This document shows positions 42,096-51,301 of a stretch of DNA of 64,000 bases, in pieces. Location of the stretch: NCBI GenBank assembly GCA_958402795.1, contig CATXUX010000006.1, positions 1-64,000 on the forward strand. Direction: 5' to 3'. Made by a program: the position numbers and the translations under genes. Within the stretch, counting starts at the first letter, position 1. Each line of letters begins with the position of its first letter. This stretch comes from an uncultured Lachnospiraceae bacterium. Its GTDB lineage: Bacteria; Bacillota; Clostridia; Lachnospirales; Lachnospiraceae. Under the pieces are notes generated by a model. The model was not told the origin of the DNA. It saw only the letters and a program-made list of their open reading frames with translations, and searched no databases.

Positions 42096-42153
42096 CTGCT
42101 TTTCGTGCGATCCATGAAAATCGCTCCATCAATCCGCACCACTTAGATCTATC

Positions 42154-44028
42154 TTAAACTTCTTTATAATCTCCGTCGACTACATCGTCTCCGTCGTACG
42201 CATTGCCTGTGCTGCTATCCTGTGAAGGACCTGCCTGCGGACCAGCTCCTGAAGTGCTGCCTGCTGCACTCTGTTCATACATCTTGGTGAACAGTTTCTG
42301 TGCGCTCTCCATCAGTTTTTCTTTTCCGGCTTTGATCTCTGCGATCTGCGCATCCGTCATCTCGTCAACTGTAGATTTCGCAAGAATATCCTTCAGAGCC
42401 TGGCAGTCAGCCTCTACCGCTGCCTTATCATTTGCATCCAGCTTGTCGCCGACTTCCTGAATTGCTTTCTCTGTCTGGAATACAAGGCTGTCTGCATCAT
42501 TTCTCGCATCGATTCCCTCTTTGCGTTTCTTGTCCTGAGCCTCGAATGCCGCTGCTTCTTTTACTGCCTTATCGATCTCATCATCAGACATGTTGGAGCC
42601 TGCCGTGATCGTAATGTGCTGTTCCTTACCGGTTCCAAGGTCTTTCGCCGATACATTTACAATACCGTTCGCATCAATGTCGAATGTAACCTCGATCTGC
42701 GGTACTCCACGCTGTGCCGGCGGGATTCCGTCCAGACGGAACTGGCCGAGTGACTTATTGTCCCGCGCAAACTGACGCTCGCCCTGTACGACATTGATAT
42801 CTACTGCGGTCTGATTGTCTGCCGCTGTTGAGAAGATCTGGCTCTTCTTGGTCGGGATCGTTGTATTTCTCTCAATCAGCCTTGTCGCAATACCTCCCAT
42901 CGTCTCAATTGACAAAGACAGCGGAGTTACATCCAGAAGAAGGATATCTCCTGCGCCTGAATCGCCTGCCAGCTTACCGCCCTGAACAGATGCTCCAAGT
43001 GCAACGCACTCGTCCGGATTCAGAGACTTGCTCGGCTCTTTTCCGGTCAGACGCTTTACTTCCTCCTGTACTGCCGGGATACGTGTAGAACCACCTACCA
43101 GAAGTACCTGGCCAAGCTCTGACGCCGTAATTCCTGCGTCAGACAGTGCACGTTTCACCGGCTCTGCCGTCTTATCCACAAGGTCACGTGTCAGTTCGTC
43201 AAATTTCGCTCTTGTCAGGTTCATGTCAAAGTGCTTCGGTCCCTCAGAGGTTGCTGTGATGAACGGAAGGTTGATGTTCGTTGTCGTCGCGGAAGAAAGT
43301 TCTTTCTTCGCCTTCTCTGCCGCTTCTTTTAATCTCTGCAGAGCCATCTTATCGTTGGACAGATCCACGCCTTCTTTTGCACGGAATTCCTGCAGCATAT
43401 AGTCTGTGATCCTCTGGTCAAAGTCATCGCCGCCCAGACGGTTATTTCCTGCGGTTGACAGTACTTCGATTACACCGTCGCCGATCTCGATGATCGATAC
43501 ATCAAATGTACCGCCGCCAAGGTCATAAACCATGATCTTCTGTTCTTTCTCATTGTCAAGTCCATATGCAAGCGCGGCCGCCGTAGGCTCGTTGATGATT
43601 CGCTTTACATCCAGACCTGCGATCTTTCCTGCATCCTTGGTTGCCTGACGCTGTGCGTCATTGAAATATGCAGGAACGGTAATGACAGCCTCTGTTACTT
43701 TCTCGCCGAGATATCCTTCTGCGTCTGCTTTCAGCTTCTGAAGAATCATTGCAGAAATCTCCTGCGGTGAATATCTTTTATCATCGATCTGAACCTTGTA
43801 GTCTGTTCCCATCTCTCTCTTAATGGAGGAAATCGTCTTGTCAGCGTTTGTAACCGCCTGACGCTTTGCAGGTTCTCCTACCAGACGCTCGCCGTTCTTT
43901 GTGAAAGCCACAACAGACGGGGTTGTTCTTGCTCCCTCTGTATTTGCGATCACAGTCGGCTGTCCTCCCTCCATAACAGCTACACAACTATTTGTAGTTC
44001 CTAAGTCAATACCAATAATTTTTCCCAT
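42154..44028 (-). CDS. dnaK: Chaperone protein DnaK (Hsp70)
   Basis: A 624-aa Hsp70. It begins MGKIIGIDLGTTNSCVAV, with MVYDLGGGTFDVSI and LVGGSTRIPAVQ in the ATPase domain. The linker VLLLDVTPLSLSIE precedes the substrate-binding domain, and a disordered C-terminal tail ends DGDDVVDGDYKEV. GGAGG lies 9 bases before the ATG. It lies 69 bp downstream of grpE. Confidence 0.98.
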   Translation of the reverse strand: MGKIIGIDLGTTNSCVAVMEGGQPTVIANTEGARTTPSVVAFTKNGERLVGEPAKRQAVTNADKTISSIKREMGTDYKVQIDDKRYSPQEISAMILQKLKADAEGYLGEKVTEAVITVPAYFNDAQRQATKDAGKIAGLDVKRIINEPTAAALAYGLDNEKEQKIMVYDLGGGTFDVSIIEIGDGVIEVLSTAGNNRLGGDDFDQRITDYMLQEFRAKEGVDLSNDKMALQRLKEAAEKAKKELSSATTTNINLPFITATSEGPKHFDMNLTRAKFDELTRDLVDKTAEPVKRALSDAGITASELGQVLLVGGSTRIPAVQEEVKRLTGKEPSKSLNPDECVALGASVQGGKLAGDSGAGDILLLDVTPLSLSIETMGGIATRLIERNTTIPTKKSQIFSTAADNQTAVDINVVQGERQFARDNKSLGQFRLDGIPPAQRGVPQIEVTFDIDANGIVNVSAKDLGTGKEQHITITAGSNMSDDEIDKAVKEAAAFEAQDKKRKEGIDARNDADSLVFQTEKAIQEVGDKLDANDKAAVEADCQALKDILAKSTVDEMTDAQIAEIKAGKEKLMESAQKLFTKMYEQSAAGSTSGAGPQAGPSQDSSTGNAYDGDDVVDGDYKEV

Positions 44029-44097
44029 GATTTTTGTCCTCCTGATTCTTTATTCTAAATTGAGTAATTGGTCTTTATTTAAAGAAGTTTCCTACGG

Positions 44098-44826
44098 TCA
44101 GTTTGCCACCTTGACCATACTATGTCTTACTACACTGTCGCGGTACAGATATCCTTTCTGGAATTCTTCGACGATCACATTCTCGCCTGCCTCCTCGTCT
44201 TCCACATGCATCACGGCATTGTGAAAATCCGGATTGAATTCCTTGCCGACCGCCTCGATCGGCTTTACGCCGATTCCTTCCAGCGTAGTCATAAACTGCT
44301 TGTAAGTCTTTTCCATTCCTTCTACAAACGGCTGAGCTTTTTCCTCTTCCGGCACTGCCGCGAGTCCGCGCTCAAAATTATCCACGACCGGAAGAATCTT
44401 TTCTATAATATCCTTCGCACCCACTTCGTACATCTGGGACTTCTCCCTCTCGGAGCGCTTGCGAAAGTTATCAAACTCTGCCATCTGACGTGTCAGACGA
44501 TCCGTCAGTTCTTCGATCTTTTCGTCTTTTTTATCTTTCTTATTCTTCTTCTGGAAACGGCTCTTGCCGGACTTTCCGGCATTCTTTTCCTCTTTTTGGT
44601 CTTTCCGGGAATCGTTTCCCTCCGGATCTGCATCCTCAGCCGGTTCTTCCTCTTCGGCAGTGGCTTCTTCCTCTGCCGTTTGGGAATCTTCGCTTTCGCC
44701 CGGTGTTTCCTCTTCCGTCTGTGGATCACCGGTTTCCTGCTCGTTCGCAGTCTCTTCGGCAGCCTTCGCTTTTGCTTCCTCGACCGCTTCTTTTACCATG
44801 TCTTCCTGCGTCTTCTTTTCCTCCAC
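44098..44826 (-). CDS. grpE: Nucleotide exchange factor GrpE
   Basis: A 242-aa protein, long for GrpE (usually about 190-200) because of an acidic Glu/Ala-rich low-complexity N-terminus of roughly 90 residues, followed by a Lys-rich stretch (KKNKKDKKDEK). The conserved part is the long coiled coil (RQMAEFDNFRKRSEREK) and the beta domain (GVKPIEAVGKEFNPDFHNAVMHV). I take a GTG at 44826 as start, 8 bases from AAGGTG; an adjacent TTG at 44829 is possible. It releases ADP from DnaK. Confidence 0.92.
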   Translation of the reverse strand: MEEKKTQEDMVKEAVEEAKAKAAEETANEQETGDPQTEEETPGESEDSQTAEEEATAEEEEPAEDADPEGNDSRKDQKEEKNAGKSGKSRFQKKNKKDKKDEKIEELTDRLTRQMAEFDNFRKRSEREKSQMYEVGAKDIIEKILPVVDNFERGLAAVPEEEKAQPFVEGMEKTYKQFMTTLEGIGVKPIEAVGKEFNPDFHNAVMHVEDEEAGENVIVEEFQKGYLYRDSVVRHSMVKVAN

Positions 44827-44841
44827 CAACTATTCACCTTC

Positions 44842-45885
44842 CTATTCATTTGCTTCTCTATGATTGACTGCATTCAGTTCTCTCTGCAGAGTCTTCAGCG
44901 CTTTCATCACATGTTCATAATCCATTCGCTTGGGGCCGATGATTCCAATGGTTCCTTTCATCCCTTCTCCCAGCTCGTATGTCGCTGTCACGACACTGCA
45001 GTCCTTCATGCTTTTTACCTGTGTCTCCTCGCCGATATATACCTGGATTCCGTGGTTCTCCTCGTTCGAAAGAGTTTCATTGACCAGTTCGGCAAGCTGC
45101 TGTTTTTCTTCAAAGGTGTTGATGATCTCCTGAGCGCTCTGGTTGTCGCTTAATTCAGGATACTTGAATACGTTCGATACGCCGCTTGTGTAGATCTCCA
45201 TATCATCTTCCACATGGATGATCTCTGCCACGGCATCGATCACTTCTCCGATCACTTTGCTGTGGTTTCCCGCCTGCTCTTTCAGCCTTGCGATCAGTCC
45301 CAGACTGATCTCCTCGATCGGCATCCCGTTCAGCGTGGTATTCAACAGCATATTGAGTTTCAGCATCGCTTCATTTCTTAATTGTTCTCCGACATAGATG
45401 ATCTTATTCTTGATCACGTTGTCGCTCATGACAATCACTGCGATGATCTGTTCCTCATCCACCTGCGAAAGCTGAATAAACTTCAAAGCCTTCTTCTGGT
45501 TGACCGGAGACGAAACCAGCGTGGTATAATTGGTATTGGCAGCCAGTACCTTCGCCGCCTGCTTGAGCACATTATCTGCCTTGTCCGTCTTCTCCAGCAT
45601 CACCCTCTTCAGGTCGTCAAGTTCCTGCTCCTTGTCTGCCATCAGCATATCAACGTACAGCCGATATCCCTTGTCAGAGGGAATCCGTCCTGCAGAAGTA
45701 TGCGGCTGAAGAATATATCCCATATCTTCCAGGTCAGCCATCTCATTTCGTATCGTCGCCGAACTCAGATTCAAGTCCGTCGACTTCGAAAGGGTTCTGG
45801 AACCTACCGGCTCGCCGGTCTCAAGATAATTCTGGATGATCGCGCGCAGTATCGTGTGCTGTCTCTCGGTCAGTTCCGTCTGCAT
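44842..45885 (-). CDS. hrcA: Heat-inducible transcription repressor HrcA
   Basis: A 347-aa repressor that binds CIRCE. The N-terminal winged helix has GEPVGSRTLSK and NLSSATIRNEMADLEDMGYI, followed by HTSAGRIPSDKGYR, and the C-terminal dimerisation and GroE-sensing domain ends in TIGIIGPKRMDYEHV. It is the first gene of the operon and is autoregulated through the CIRCE site 28 bp upstream. Confidence 0.97.
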   Translation of the reverse strand: MQTELTERQHTILRAIIQNYLETGEPVGSRTLSKSTDLNLSSATIRNEMADLEDMGYILQPHTSAGRIPSDKGYRLYVDMLMADKEQELDDLKRVMLEKTDKADNVLKQAAKVLAANTNYTTLVSSPVNQKKALKFIQLSQVDEEQIIAVIVMSDNVIKNKIIYVGEQLRNEAMLKLNMLLNTTLNGMPIEEISLGLIARLKEQAGNHSKVIGEVIDAVAEIIHVEDDMEIYTSGVSNVFKYPELSDNQSAQEIINTFEEKQQLAELVNETLSNEENHGIQVYIGEETQVKSMKDCSVVTATYELGEGMKGTIGIIGPKRMDYEHVMKALKTLQRELNAVNHREANE

Positions 45886-45912
45886 CCGTTCCTTCCTCCT
45901 CTCTGTTTGCTA

Positions 45913-45939
45913 TTAGCACTCTTTTGTATCGAGTGCTAA
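45913..45939. promoter_or_regulatory. CIRCE operator
   Basis: TTAGCACTC-N9-GAGTGCTAA, a perfect match to the HrcA-binding consensus, lies between the hrcA promoter and its start codon. It is the only CIRCE copy I found in the window. Confidence 0.98.
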
Positions 45940-45954
45940 CACCTTACGCATATT

Positions 45955-45983
45955 AAGATAGCACCTCGCTTTCCTTTTGTCAA
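45955..45983 (-). promoter_or_regulatory. hrcA operon promoter
   Basis: On the minus strand a perfect TTGACA (45983-45978), a 17-base spacer and TATCTT (45960-45955). The transcript would begin just before the CIRCE element. Confidence 0.8.
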
Positions 45984-46030
45984 CACTGTTTATATAATTT
46001 TTATAAGTTTTTTTATTTCTGATCTGATAC

Positions 46031-46059
46031 TTGAATCTTCTTATTATATGAAGTAAGAT
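46031..46059 (+). promoter_or_regulatory. Promoter of the chromate-transporter genes
   Basis: TTGAAT (46031-46036), a 17-base spacer and TAAGAT (46054-46059), 35 bp before the first chrA start. Confidence 0.55.
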
Positions 46060-46094
46060 AATCATAAAAAAAGCAAAGAACGGAGATCATCAGG

Positions 46095-46652
46095 ATGAAA
46101 AAACTCTGGGAATTATACAGTACCTTTTTCAAAGTAGGCGCTCTTACTTTCGGCGGCGGTATGGCGATGCTTCCTATGCTGAAGCGGGAAGTTGTAGAAA
46201 GCAAGCACTGGACAACGGAGGAAGAACTACTCGATATCTATGCGATCGGCCAGTGTACACCGGGTATTATCGCGGTCAACACTTCCACCTATATCGGATA
46301 CCAGCAGGCAGGGATCCCCGGCGCCATTTCCGGCACGCTCGGTATGATCACACCTTCTATTGTGATCATTACTCTGGTCGCCAGCATCTTAAATCAGTTC
46401 ATAGAACTGCCTGTCGTGCAGCATGCGCTTTCCGGCATTCGTGTGGTAGTCTGTGCGCTGATGCTGCAGACCATTGTCTCGCTGGCAAAAGCAGGGATCA
46501 AGGATAAGCTGGGACTGCTTCTGTTTCTCGCCGGATTTCTTCTCGCGACATTTACCCCGGTGCCGACCATTCTTCTGGTTGTCTGTGCCGCAGGAATCGG
46601 AATCCTGACCAGGCTCAGAAACCCGGACGAGACAAAAGAGTCAAACAAATAA
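46095..46652 (+). CDS. Chromate transporter family protein, half-size (ChrA domain 1)
   Basis: A 185-aa membrane protein consisting of a single CHR domain. The domain signature TFFKVGALTFGGGMAMLP is at the N-terminus, and IGQCTPGIIAVNTSTYIGYQ follows. Full-length ChrA has two such domains; here the second is a separate gene 21 bp downstream, so the two products probably form a heterodimer. Family members export chromate, but the physiological substrate in a gut-type anaerobe is unknown. Confidence 0.85.
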   Translation: MKKLWELYSTFFKVGALTFGGGMAMLPMLKREVVESKHWTTEEELLDIYAIGQCTPGIIAVNTSTYIGYQQAGIPGAISGTLGMITPSIVIITLVASILNQFIELPVVQHALSGIRVVVCALMLQTIVSLAKAGIKDKLGLLLFLAGFLLATFTPVPTILLVVCAAGIGILTRLRNPDETKESNK

Positions 46653-46673
46653 AGGGAAAGAGAGTATTTTACT

Positions 46674-47228
46674 ATGATTTACATCACGCTTATGTATGAG
46701 TTTTTCAAAATCGGATTGTTTTCCATCGGCGGGGGCATGGCGACCGTCCCGTTTCTGATGGAACTGGCAGAAAAATATCCCTGGTTTACCACAGCGGAAC
46801 TGGCAAATATGATCGCCATCAGTGAAAGTACCCCCGGTCCGATCGGCATCAATATGGCAACCTATGCCGGTTATCACGCCGCCGGAATCCCCGGTGCCCT
46901 GACCGCCACCCTCAGTCTGGTTGCCCCCGCTATCATTATTATTGTCGTGATCGCCAAATTCATGAACAATTTCAGTGAAAACAAATATGTCCGCAGTGCT
47001 TTCTACGGGATTCGTCCGATGATCGCAGCGTTGATCAGTTATGCCGTATGGCAGATCGCCGTTATCACATTTGCCGACACGAGCAGTGGAACAGTCATGC
47101 TCCACCCGGTACATATCATCGTCTGCATCGCGGTTTTCCTGCTGCTTCAGAACAAAAAGCTGGGACGTCTGCATCCGGTCATCTGGATTGTCTGCGGCGC
47201 AGTACTCGGAATCGTATTAAAGCTGTGA
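46674..47228 (+). CDS. Chromate transporter family protein, half-size (ChrA domain 2)
   Basis: A 184-aa CHR-domain membrane protein with FFKIGLFSIGGGMATVPFL at the start and ISESTPGPIGINMATYAGYHAAG in the middle. It is the partner of the preceding gene and is on the same transcript. It ends only 10 bp before the convergent hemW stop, and I did not see a clear terminator between them. Confidence 0.85.
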   Translation: MIYITLMYEFFKIGLFSIGGGMATVPFLMELAEKYPWFTTAELANMIAISESTPGPIGINMATYAGYHAAGIPGALTATLSLVAPAIIIIVVIAKFMNNFSENKYVRSAFYGIRPMIAALISYAVWQIAVITFADTSSGTVMLHPVHIIVCIAVFLLLQNKKLGRLHPVIWIVCGAVLGIVLKL

Positions 47229-47238
47229 CTGAATATCT

Positions 47239-48393
47239 TCAGTTCTCTTCAGGAAAGAGAAATTCAGCCATTGCATAATTGCTGACGTCCAGACCTCTGT
47301 GCGTCAGCCGGAGCATTCCTTCTTCTCTCACCAGCAGTCCCTGTCCGGCCAGTTTCCGGATCACCGCCCCATACACCTCTTCAATTTCCACGCCAAAGCA
47401 CTGTGCAAACCGCCGTTCGGAAACCCCTGCAGTCCTGCGCAGACCGAGAAACATAAATTCCTCCATCTGTTCCTGCATGGAAAGTATTCTTTGATCCACT
47501 GCAAGGGTTTCCCCTGTTTCTGTCTGTCTGATATATAATTCCCTGTCACGGACATGGTCAAACCGCACAGCCCCGATCAGGGACGACGCGCCTGCCCCGA
47601 TCCCCAGATAATTCTTTCTTTCCCAGTATCCGAGATTATGCCTGCACGCAAACCCTTCTCTTGCATAATTGGAAATCTCATAGCGCCGGTATCCCGCCTG
47701 TTCCAGCAGATCAATCGTGCGTTCTCCCATCCGATACTCCTCGTCTTCATCCGGAAGCGCCGGGAACTGCCCCTGATTCTCATACATGGGCGTCCCTTCT
47801 TCCAGGATCAGACTATATGCCGAAATATGTTCCGGATTCAGCTTAATCACAGTCCGCAGAGTGTCCTCCCAGATTTTGGCGGACTGTCCCGGAAGTGCCG
47901 AGATCAGATCGATATTCCGGTTACGGAATCCGGTTTTCTCTGTCAAGTCCCAGGTATGCAGAAAATCTGCCCAGGTATGAACTCTCCCCAGCATCTGAAG
48001 TTCACCGTCATGTACAGACTGCAGTCCGATACTCAGCCGGTTTACTCCCGATTGGCGGTAAGCCTTCAGTTTTTCTTCCGTCACAGTCCCCGGGTTCATT
48101 TCCATTGTGATTTCCGCGTCATCCGCAATGTCAAACGTGTCATTCAGTGCAGCAAAGATCCGCCCTGCCTGGTCTCCACTTAAAAGCGACGGCGTCCCTC
48201 CGCCGAGGAATACCGTCGTCACAAGATACGCTTCCGCCATCTCCCGACAGGAATCAATTTCTCTTAAAAGCGCCTTCACATACCGTTCGATCTCCTGCCC
48301 GTTTCCGGCCGAAGAAAAAAAGTCGCAGTAAGCACATTTTCTGATACAAAACGGAATATGCAGATATAGTTCTAATTCTGTCTTCATTTCCAT
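47239..48393 (-). CDS. hemW: HemW-like radical SAM protein (coproporphyrinogen III oxidase family)
   Basis: A 384-aa radical SAM protein. The cluster motif CIRKCAYC (C16, C20, C23) and FLGGGTPSLL are typical, and the sequence fits HemW, a heme chaperone, rather than the oxygen-independent oxidase HemN. YLHIPFC at the start and ISNYAREGFACRHNLGYW are HemW features. It follows lepA by 22 bp, a conserved neighbour pair in Firmicutes. The ribosome site is weak (GGGTG). Confidence 0.9.
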   Translation of the reverse strand: MEMKTELELYLHIPFCIRKCAYCDFFSSAGNGQEIERYVKALLREIDSCREMAEAYLVTTVFLGGGTPSLLSGDQAGRIFAALNDTFDIADDAEITMEMNPGTVTEEKLKAYRQSGVNRLSIGLQSVHDGELQMLGRVHTWADFLHTWDLTEKTGFRNRNIDLISALPGQSAKIWEDTLRTVIKLNPEHISAYSLILEEGTPMYENQGQFPALPDEDEEYRMGERTIDLLEQAGYRRYEISNYAREGFACRHNLGYWERKNYLGIGAGASSLIGAVRFDHVRDRELYIRQTETGETLAVDQRILSMQEQMEEFMFLGLRRTAGVSERRFAQCFGVEIEEVYGAVIRKLAGQGLLVREEGMLRLTHRGLDVSNYAMAEFLFPEEN

Positions 48394-48415
48394 TCACACC
48401 CAGTTTCCCTGCAGA

Positions 48416-50230
48416 TCAGTCTTCATCCAGCTTAAGTACGCTCATAAACGCTTTCTGCGGGATCTCTACATTTCCGACCTGACGCATCCGCTTCTTTCCT
48501 TCCTTCTGCTTCTCCAGCAGCTTTTTCTTCCGGGAAATATCACCGCCATAGCACTTGGCGAGAACATCCTTGCGCAGCGCTTTAACGGTTTCCCGTGCAA
48601 TGATCTTGCCGCCGACTGCTGCCTGGATCGGAATCTCAAAAAGCTGCCTCGGGATTTCTTCTTTCAGTTTTTCGCACATCTTCCTGCCTCGTTCATAGGC
48701 TTTGGAACTATGAATGATGAAAGAGAGTGCGTCTACTTCTTCTTTATTGATCAGAATATCCAGTTTTACCAGCTCGGACTGCTCATATCCCAGAATCTCA
48801 TAATCAAAAGACGCATACCCTCTGGAACGGGATTTCAATGCATCGAAAAAGTCATAGATGATCTCATTCAGCGGCAAATGGTAATGAAGCACGGCACGCG
48901 TTTCTTCCAGATACTCCATTCCCTGATACTCACCGCGGCGTTCCTGACACAATTCCATGATCGCACCGATGAACTCCGAAGTCACCATGATCTCTGCATT
49001 CACGATCGGCTCTTCCATATATTCAATCTCCGACGGATCCGGCAGGTTCGTCGGATTTGTCAGTTCAATCACCTCACCGTTTGTCTTATATACCTTGTAG
49101 ATCACGCTTGGCGCCGTGGTCACGAGATCCAGATTGTACTCCCGCTCCAGCCGCTCCTGGATCACTTCCAGATGCAGCAGGCCGAGGAATCCGCACCGAA
49201 ACCCAAATCCAAGGGCAACAGATGTCTCCGGCTCAAACTGCAGCGATGCATCATTGAGCTGCAGTTTCTCCAGTGCATCCCGCAGTTCCGGATATTTTGC
49301 CCCGTCTGACGGATACATGCCGCAGTATACCATCGGAGTAACCTTCTTATAACCCGGAAGCGGCTCCGCACACGGCTTCTGCGCGTTTGTCACCGTATCT
49401 CCCACACGGGTATCCTTCACATTCTTCAGACTTGCCGTCAGGTATCCGACCATTCCCGCACTCAGTTCCTCGCATGGAATGAACTGGCCCGCGCCAAAAT
49501 ATCCTACCTCAACCACCTCTGCCTCTGCTCCGGTCGCCATCATCCGGATGGGCGTCCCCTTACACACCGTTCCTTCCATGACACGGCAGAATACGATCAC
49601 CCCTCGGTATGAATCGTATACCGAGTCAAAGATCAGCGCCTGCAGCGGCGATCCTGCATCCCCCTGCGGCGCCGGGATCTTCTCCACGATCTGTTCCAGC
49701 ACATCATCCACATTGAGGCCGGTCTTTGCAGAAATAAGCGGGGCGTCCTCCGCGTCGATTCCAATGATATCTTCAATCTCTTTCTTTACAAACTCCGGCT
49801 GGGCGCTCGGCAGATCAATCTTATTGATGACCGGCATGACATCCAGATCATGATCCAGCGCCAGATAAACGTTTGCAAGTGTCTGCGCCTCCACCCCCTG
49901 TGTAGCGTCCACAACCAGAATCGCACCGTCGCATGCCGCGAGGCTTCTGGATACCTCATAATTAAAGTCCACATGTCCCGGCGTATCGATCAGATTGAAA
50001 ATATATTCCTCTCCGTTCTTTGCCCGGTAGACCGTCCGCACGGTCTGTGCTTTAATTGTAATGCCGCGCTCCCGCTCCAGTTCCATGTTGTCCAGTACCT
50101 GCGCCTGCATTTCCCGGCTTGTCAGCAGTCCGGTTTTCTCAATAATACGGTCTGCCAGCGTCGATTTCCCGTGATCAATATGCGCAATGATACAAAAATT
50201 ACGAATTTTACTTTGATCTATCCCTGCCAC
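48416..50230 (-). CDS. lepA: Elongation factor 4 (LepA)
   Basis: A 604-aa translational GTPase able to back-translocate ribosomes and aid ribosome assembly. G1 is AHIDHGKSTLADR, G3 DTPGHVDF and G4 NKIDLPSA; the LepA-specific C-terminal domain includes AKCYGGDISRKKKLLEKQKEGKKRM-type sequence. The start is a GTG at 50230, with GGAGG 9 bases upstream. Confidence 0.97.
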   Translation of the reverse strand: MAGIDQSKIRNFCIIAHIDHGKSTLADRIIEKTGLLTSREMQAQVLDNMELERERGITIKAQTVRTVYRAKNGEEYIFNLIDTPGHVDFNYEVSRSLAACDGAILVVDATQGVEAQTLANVYLALDHDLDVMPVINKIDLPSAQPEFVKKEIEDIIGIDAEDAPLISAKTGLNVDDVLEQIVEKIPAPQGDAGSPLQALIFDSVYDSYRGVIVFCRVMEGTVCKGTPIRMMATGAEAEVVEVGYFGAGQFIPCEELSAGMVGYLTASLKNVKDTRVGDTVTNAQKPCAEPLPGYKKVTPMVYCGMYPSDGAKYPELRDALEKLQLNDASLQFEPETSVALGFGFRCGFLGLLHLEVIQERLEREYNLDLVTTAPSVIYKVYKTNGEVIELTNPTNLPDPSEIEYMEEPIVNAEIMVTSEFIGAIMELCQERRGEYQGMEYLEETRAVLHYHLPLNEIIYDFFDALKSRSRGYASFDYEILGYEQSELVKLDILINKEEVDALSFIIHSSKAYERGRKMCEKLKEEIPRQLFEIPIQAAVGGKIIARETVKALRKDVLAKCYGGDISRKKKLLEKQKEGKKRMRQVGNVEIPQKAFMSVLKLDED

Positions 50231-50261
50231 GTTCCAATTCCTCCATCTATCCCGATTTCTA

Positions 50262-51245
50262 TCACCGTTTCCGCGAATACGTAACGATAAACAACTCCAC
50301 TGCCATACTGTCCGTCAGGCGCCCTGTTTTGACGCGCTGCTCCGTGTCAGCTCCGGATTCCATGATGCTCCGAAGCTCGGGCACGGTAAAATACTTTGCC
50401 TGCTCCATGTATTTCCCGACGGCATACGGATGCAGTCCCGTCTTCCCGGCAATCTCTTTTTTTCCATAGCCTTTTCCTGCAAGCTGCTTTACCTGAAACA
50501 GCATCCGGTACTGCCTGACCATCAAAAACAAAATCCGCATCGGCGGTTCCTTCAAAGCCAGCAGATCATAATACAGGTCCAGCGCCTTTTTCTGGTTCTT
50601 CTCTGCAACTGCATTGACCATGTCGAAAATATGATTCGCGATCTGTGTCACACAGACTGCATCCACATCATCCTTTGTGACCACATCCCGGTCAAGAGAA
50701 TAGCAAAAGAGCTTCTCCAGTTCTTTCGTAATGTTCTCCATATCGGTTCCGACCTTCTCCAGAAAGTACTCGATCGTCGGTCCTGTGATCTGCTTCTTCT
50801 CTGCACGCACTTTCCCGGCAACCCAGCGTTTCAGTGTTGCTTCATCCTGAAGCGGCAGCTCCACCGCACGTCCTCTTGACTGCACAGCCTTATACAGTTT
50901 GCTGCGCTTGTCCACTTCACTTTCCACAAAAAGGAAATACGTCGTGTCCGGCATCTCCTTGATATAGTCTGCAAGCTCCGCACCCGCACTCTTAAAAAAG
51001 CCGGTATCCTCAAACACGATCAGACGATGCTCCGCAAAAAAAGGGAGCGTCTCCGCAAGGTCAATGACTTCTTTGATATCCACGCCTTTCCCTTCATAGT
51101 GCGAATAATTCATCGTACCGCCGTCCGGCAGAAGAGCTTTCGTCAGACGTTCCTTATACTGTCTTTTCAGATAAGCCTCCTCGCCATAGAGAAGATAAAT
51201 CTGTTTTAGTTGTCCCGTTTTCAAATCTTCATTCAAACTTTTCAT
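50262..51245 (-). CDS. holA: DNA polymerase III, delta subunit
   Basis: A 327-aa clamp-loader delta subunit that opens the sliding clamp. The N-terminus KQIYLLYGEEAYLKRQYKERL and the AAA-like and C-terminal collar segments (LLALKEPPMRILFLMVRQYRMLF) fit HolA. The gene order holA-lepA-hemW is common in clostridia. Its promoter -10 lies only 9 bases before the ATG, so the mRNA may be almost leaderless; the upstream AGAGAAG is a poor ribosome site. Confidence 0.9.
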   Translation of the reverse strand: MKSLNEDLKTGQLKQIYLLYGEEAYLKRQYKERLTKALLPDGGTMNYSHYEGKGVDIKEVIDLAETLPFFAEHRLIVFEDTGFFKSAGAELADYIKEMPDTTYFLFVESEVDKRSKLYKAVQSRGRAVELPLQDEATLKRWVAGKVRAEKKQITGPTIEYFLEKVGTDMENITKELEKLFCYSLDRDVVTKDDVDAVCVTQIANHIFDMVNAVAEKNQKKALDLYYDLLALKEPPMRILFLMVRQYRMLFQVKQLAGKGYGKKEIAGKTGLHPYAVGKYMEQAKYFTVPELRSIMESGADTEQRVKTGRLTDSMAVELFIVTYSRKR

Positions 51246-51254
51246 AGCTTCTCT

Positions 51255-51283
51255 ATTATATAAGAAAACCTTCTATTTTGCAA
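51255..51283 (-). promoter_or_regulatory. holA promoter close to the start codon
   Basis: On the minus strand TTGCAA (51283-51278), a 17-base spacer and a perfect TATAAT (51260-51255). Only 9 bases separate the -10 from the holA ATG. Confidence 0.65.
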
Positions 51284-51301
51284 AACCTTTGTGATGTTAT
51301 A

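Noticed and set aside
44122..45153. 343-codon open frame on the plus strand, antisense to grpE and hrcA
   Set aside because: It mirrors two well-supported genes, has a low-complexity Phe/Leu-rich translation from the acidic grpE repeat, and no ribosome site.
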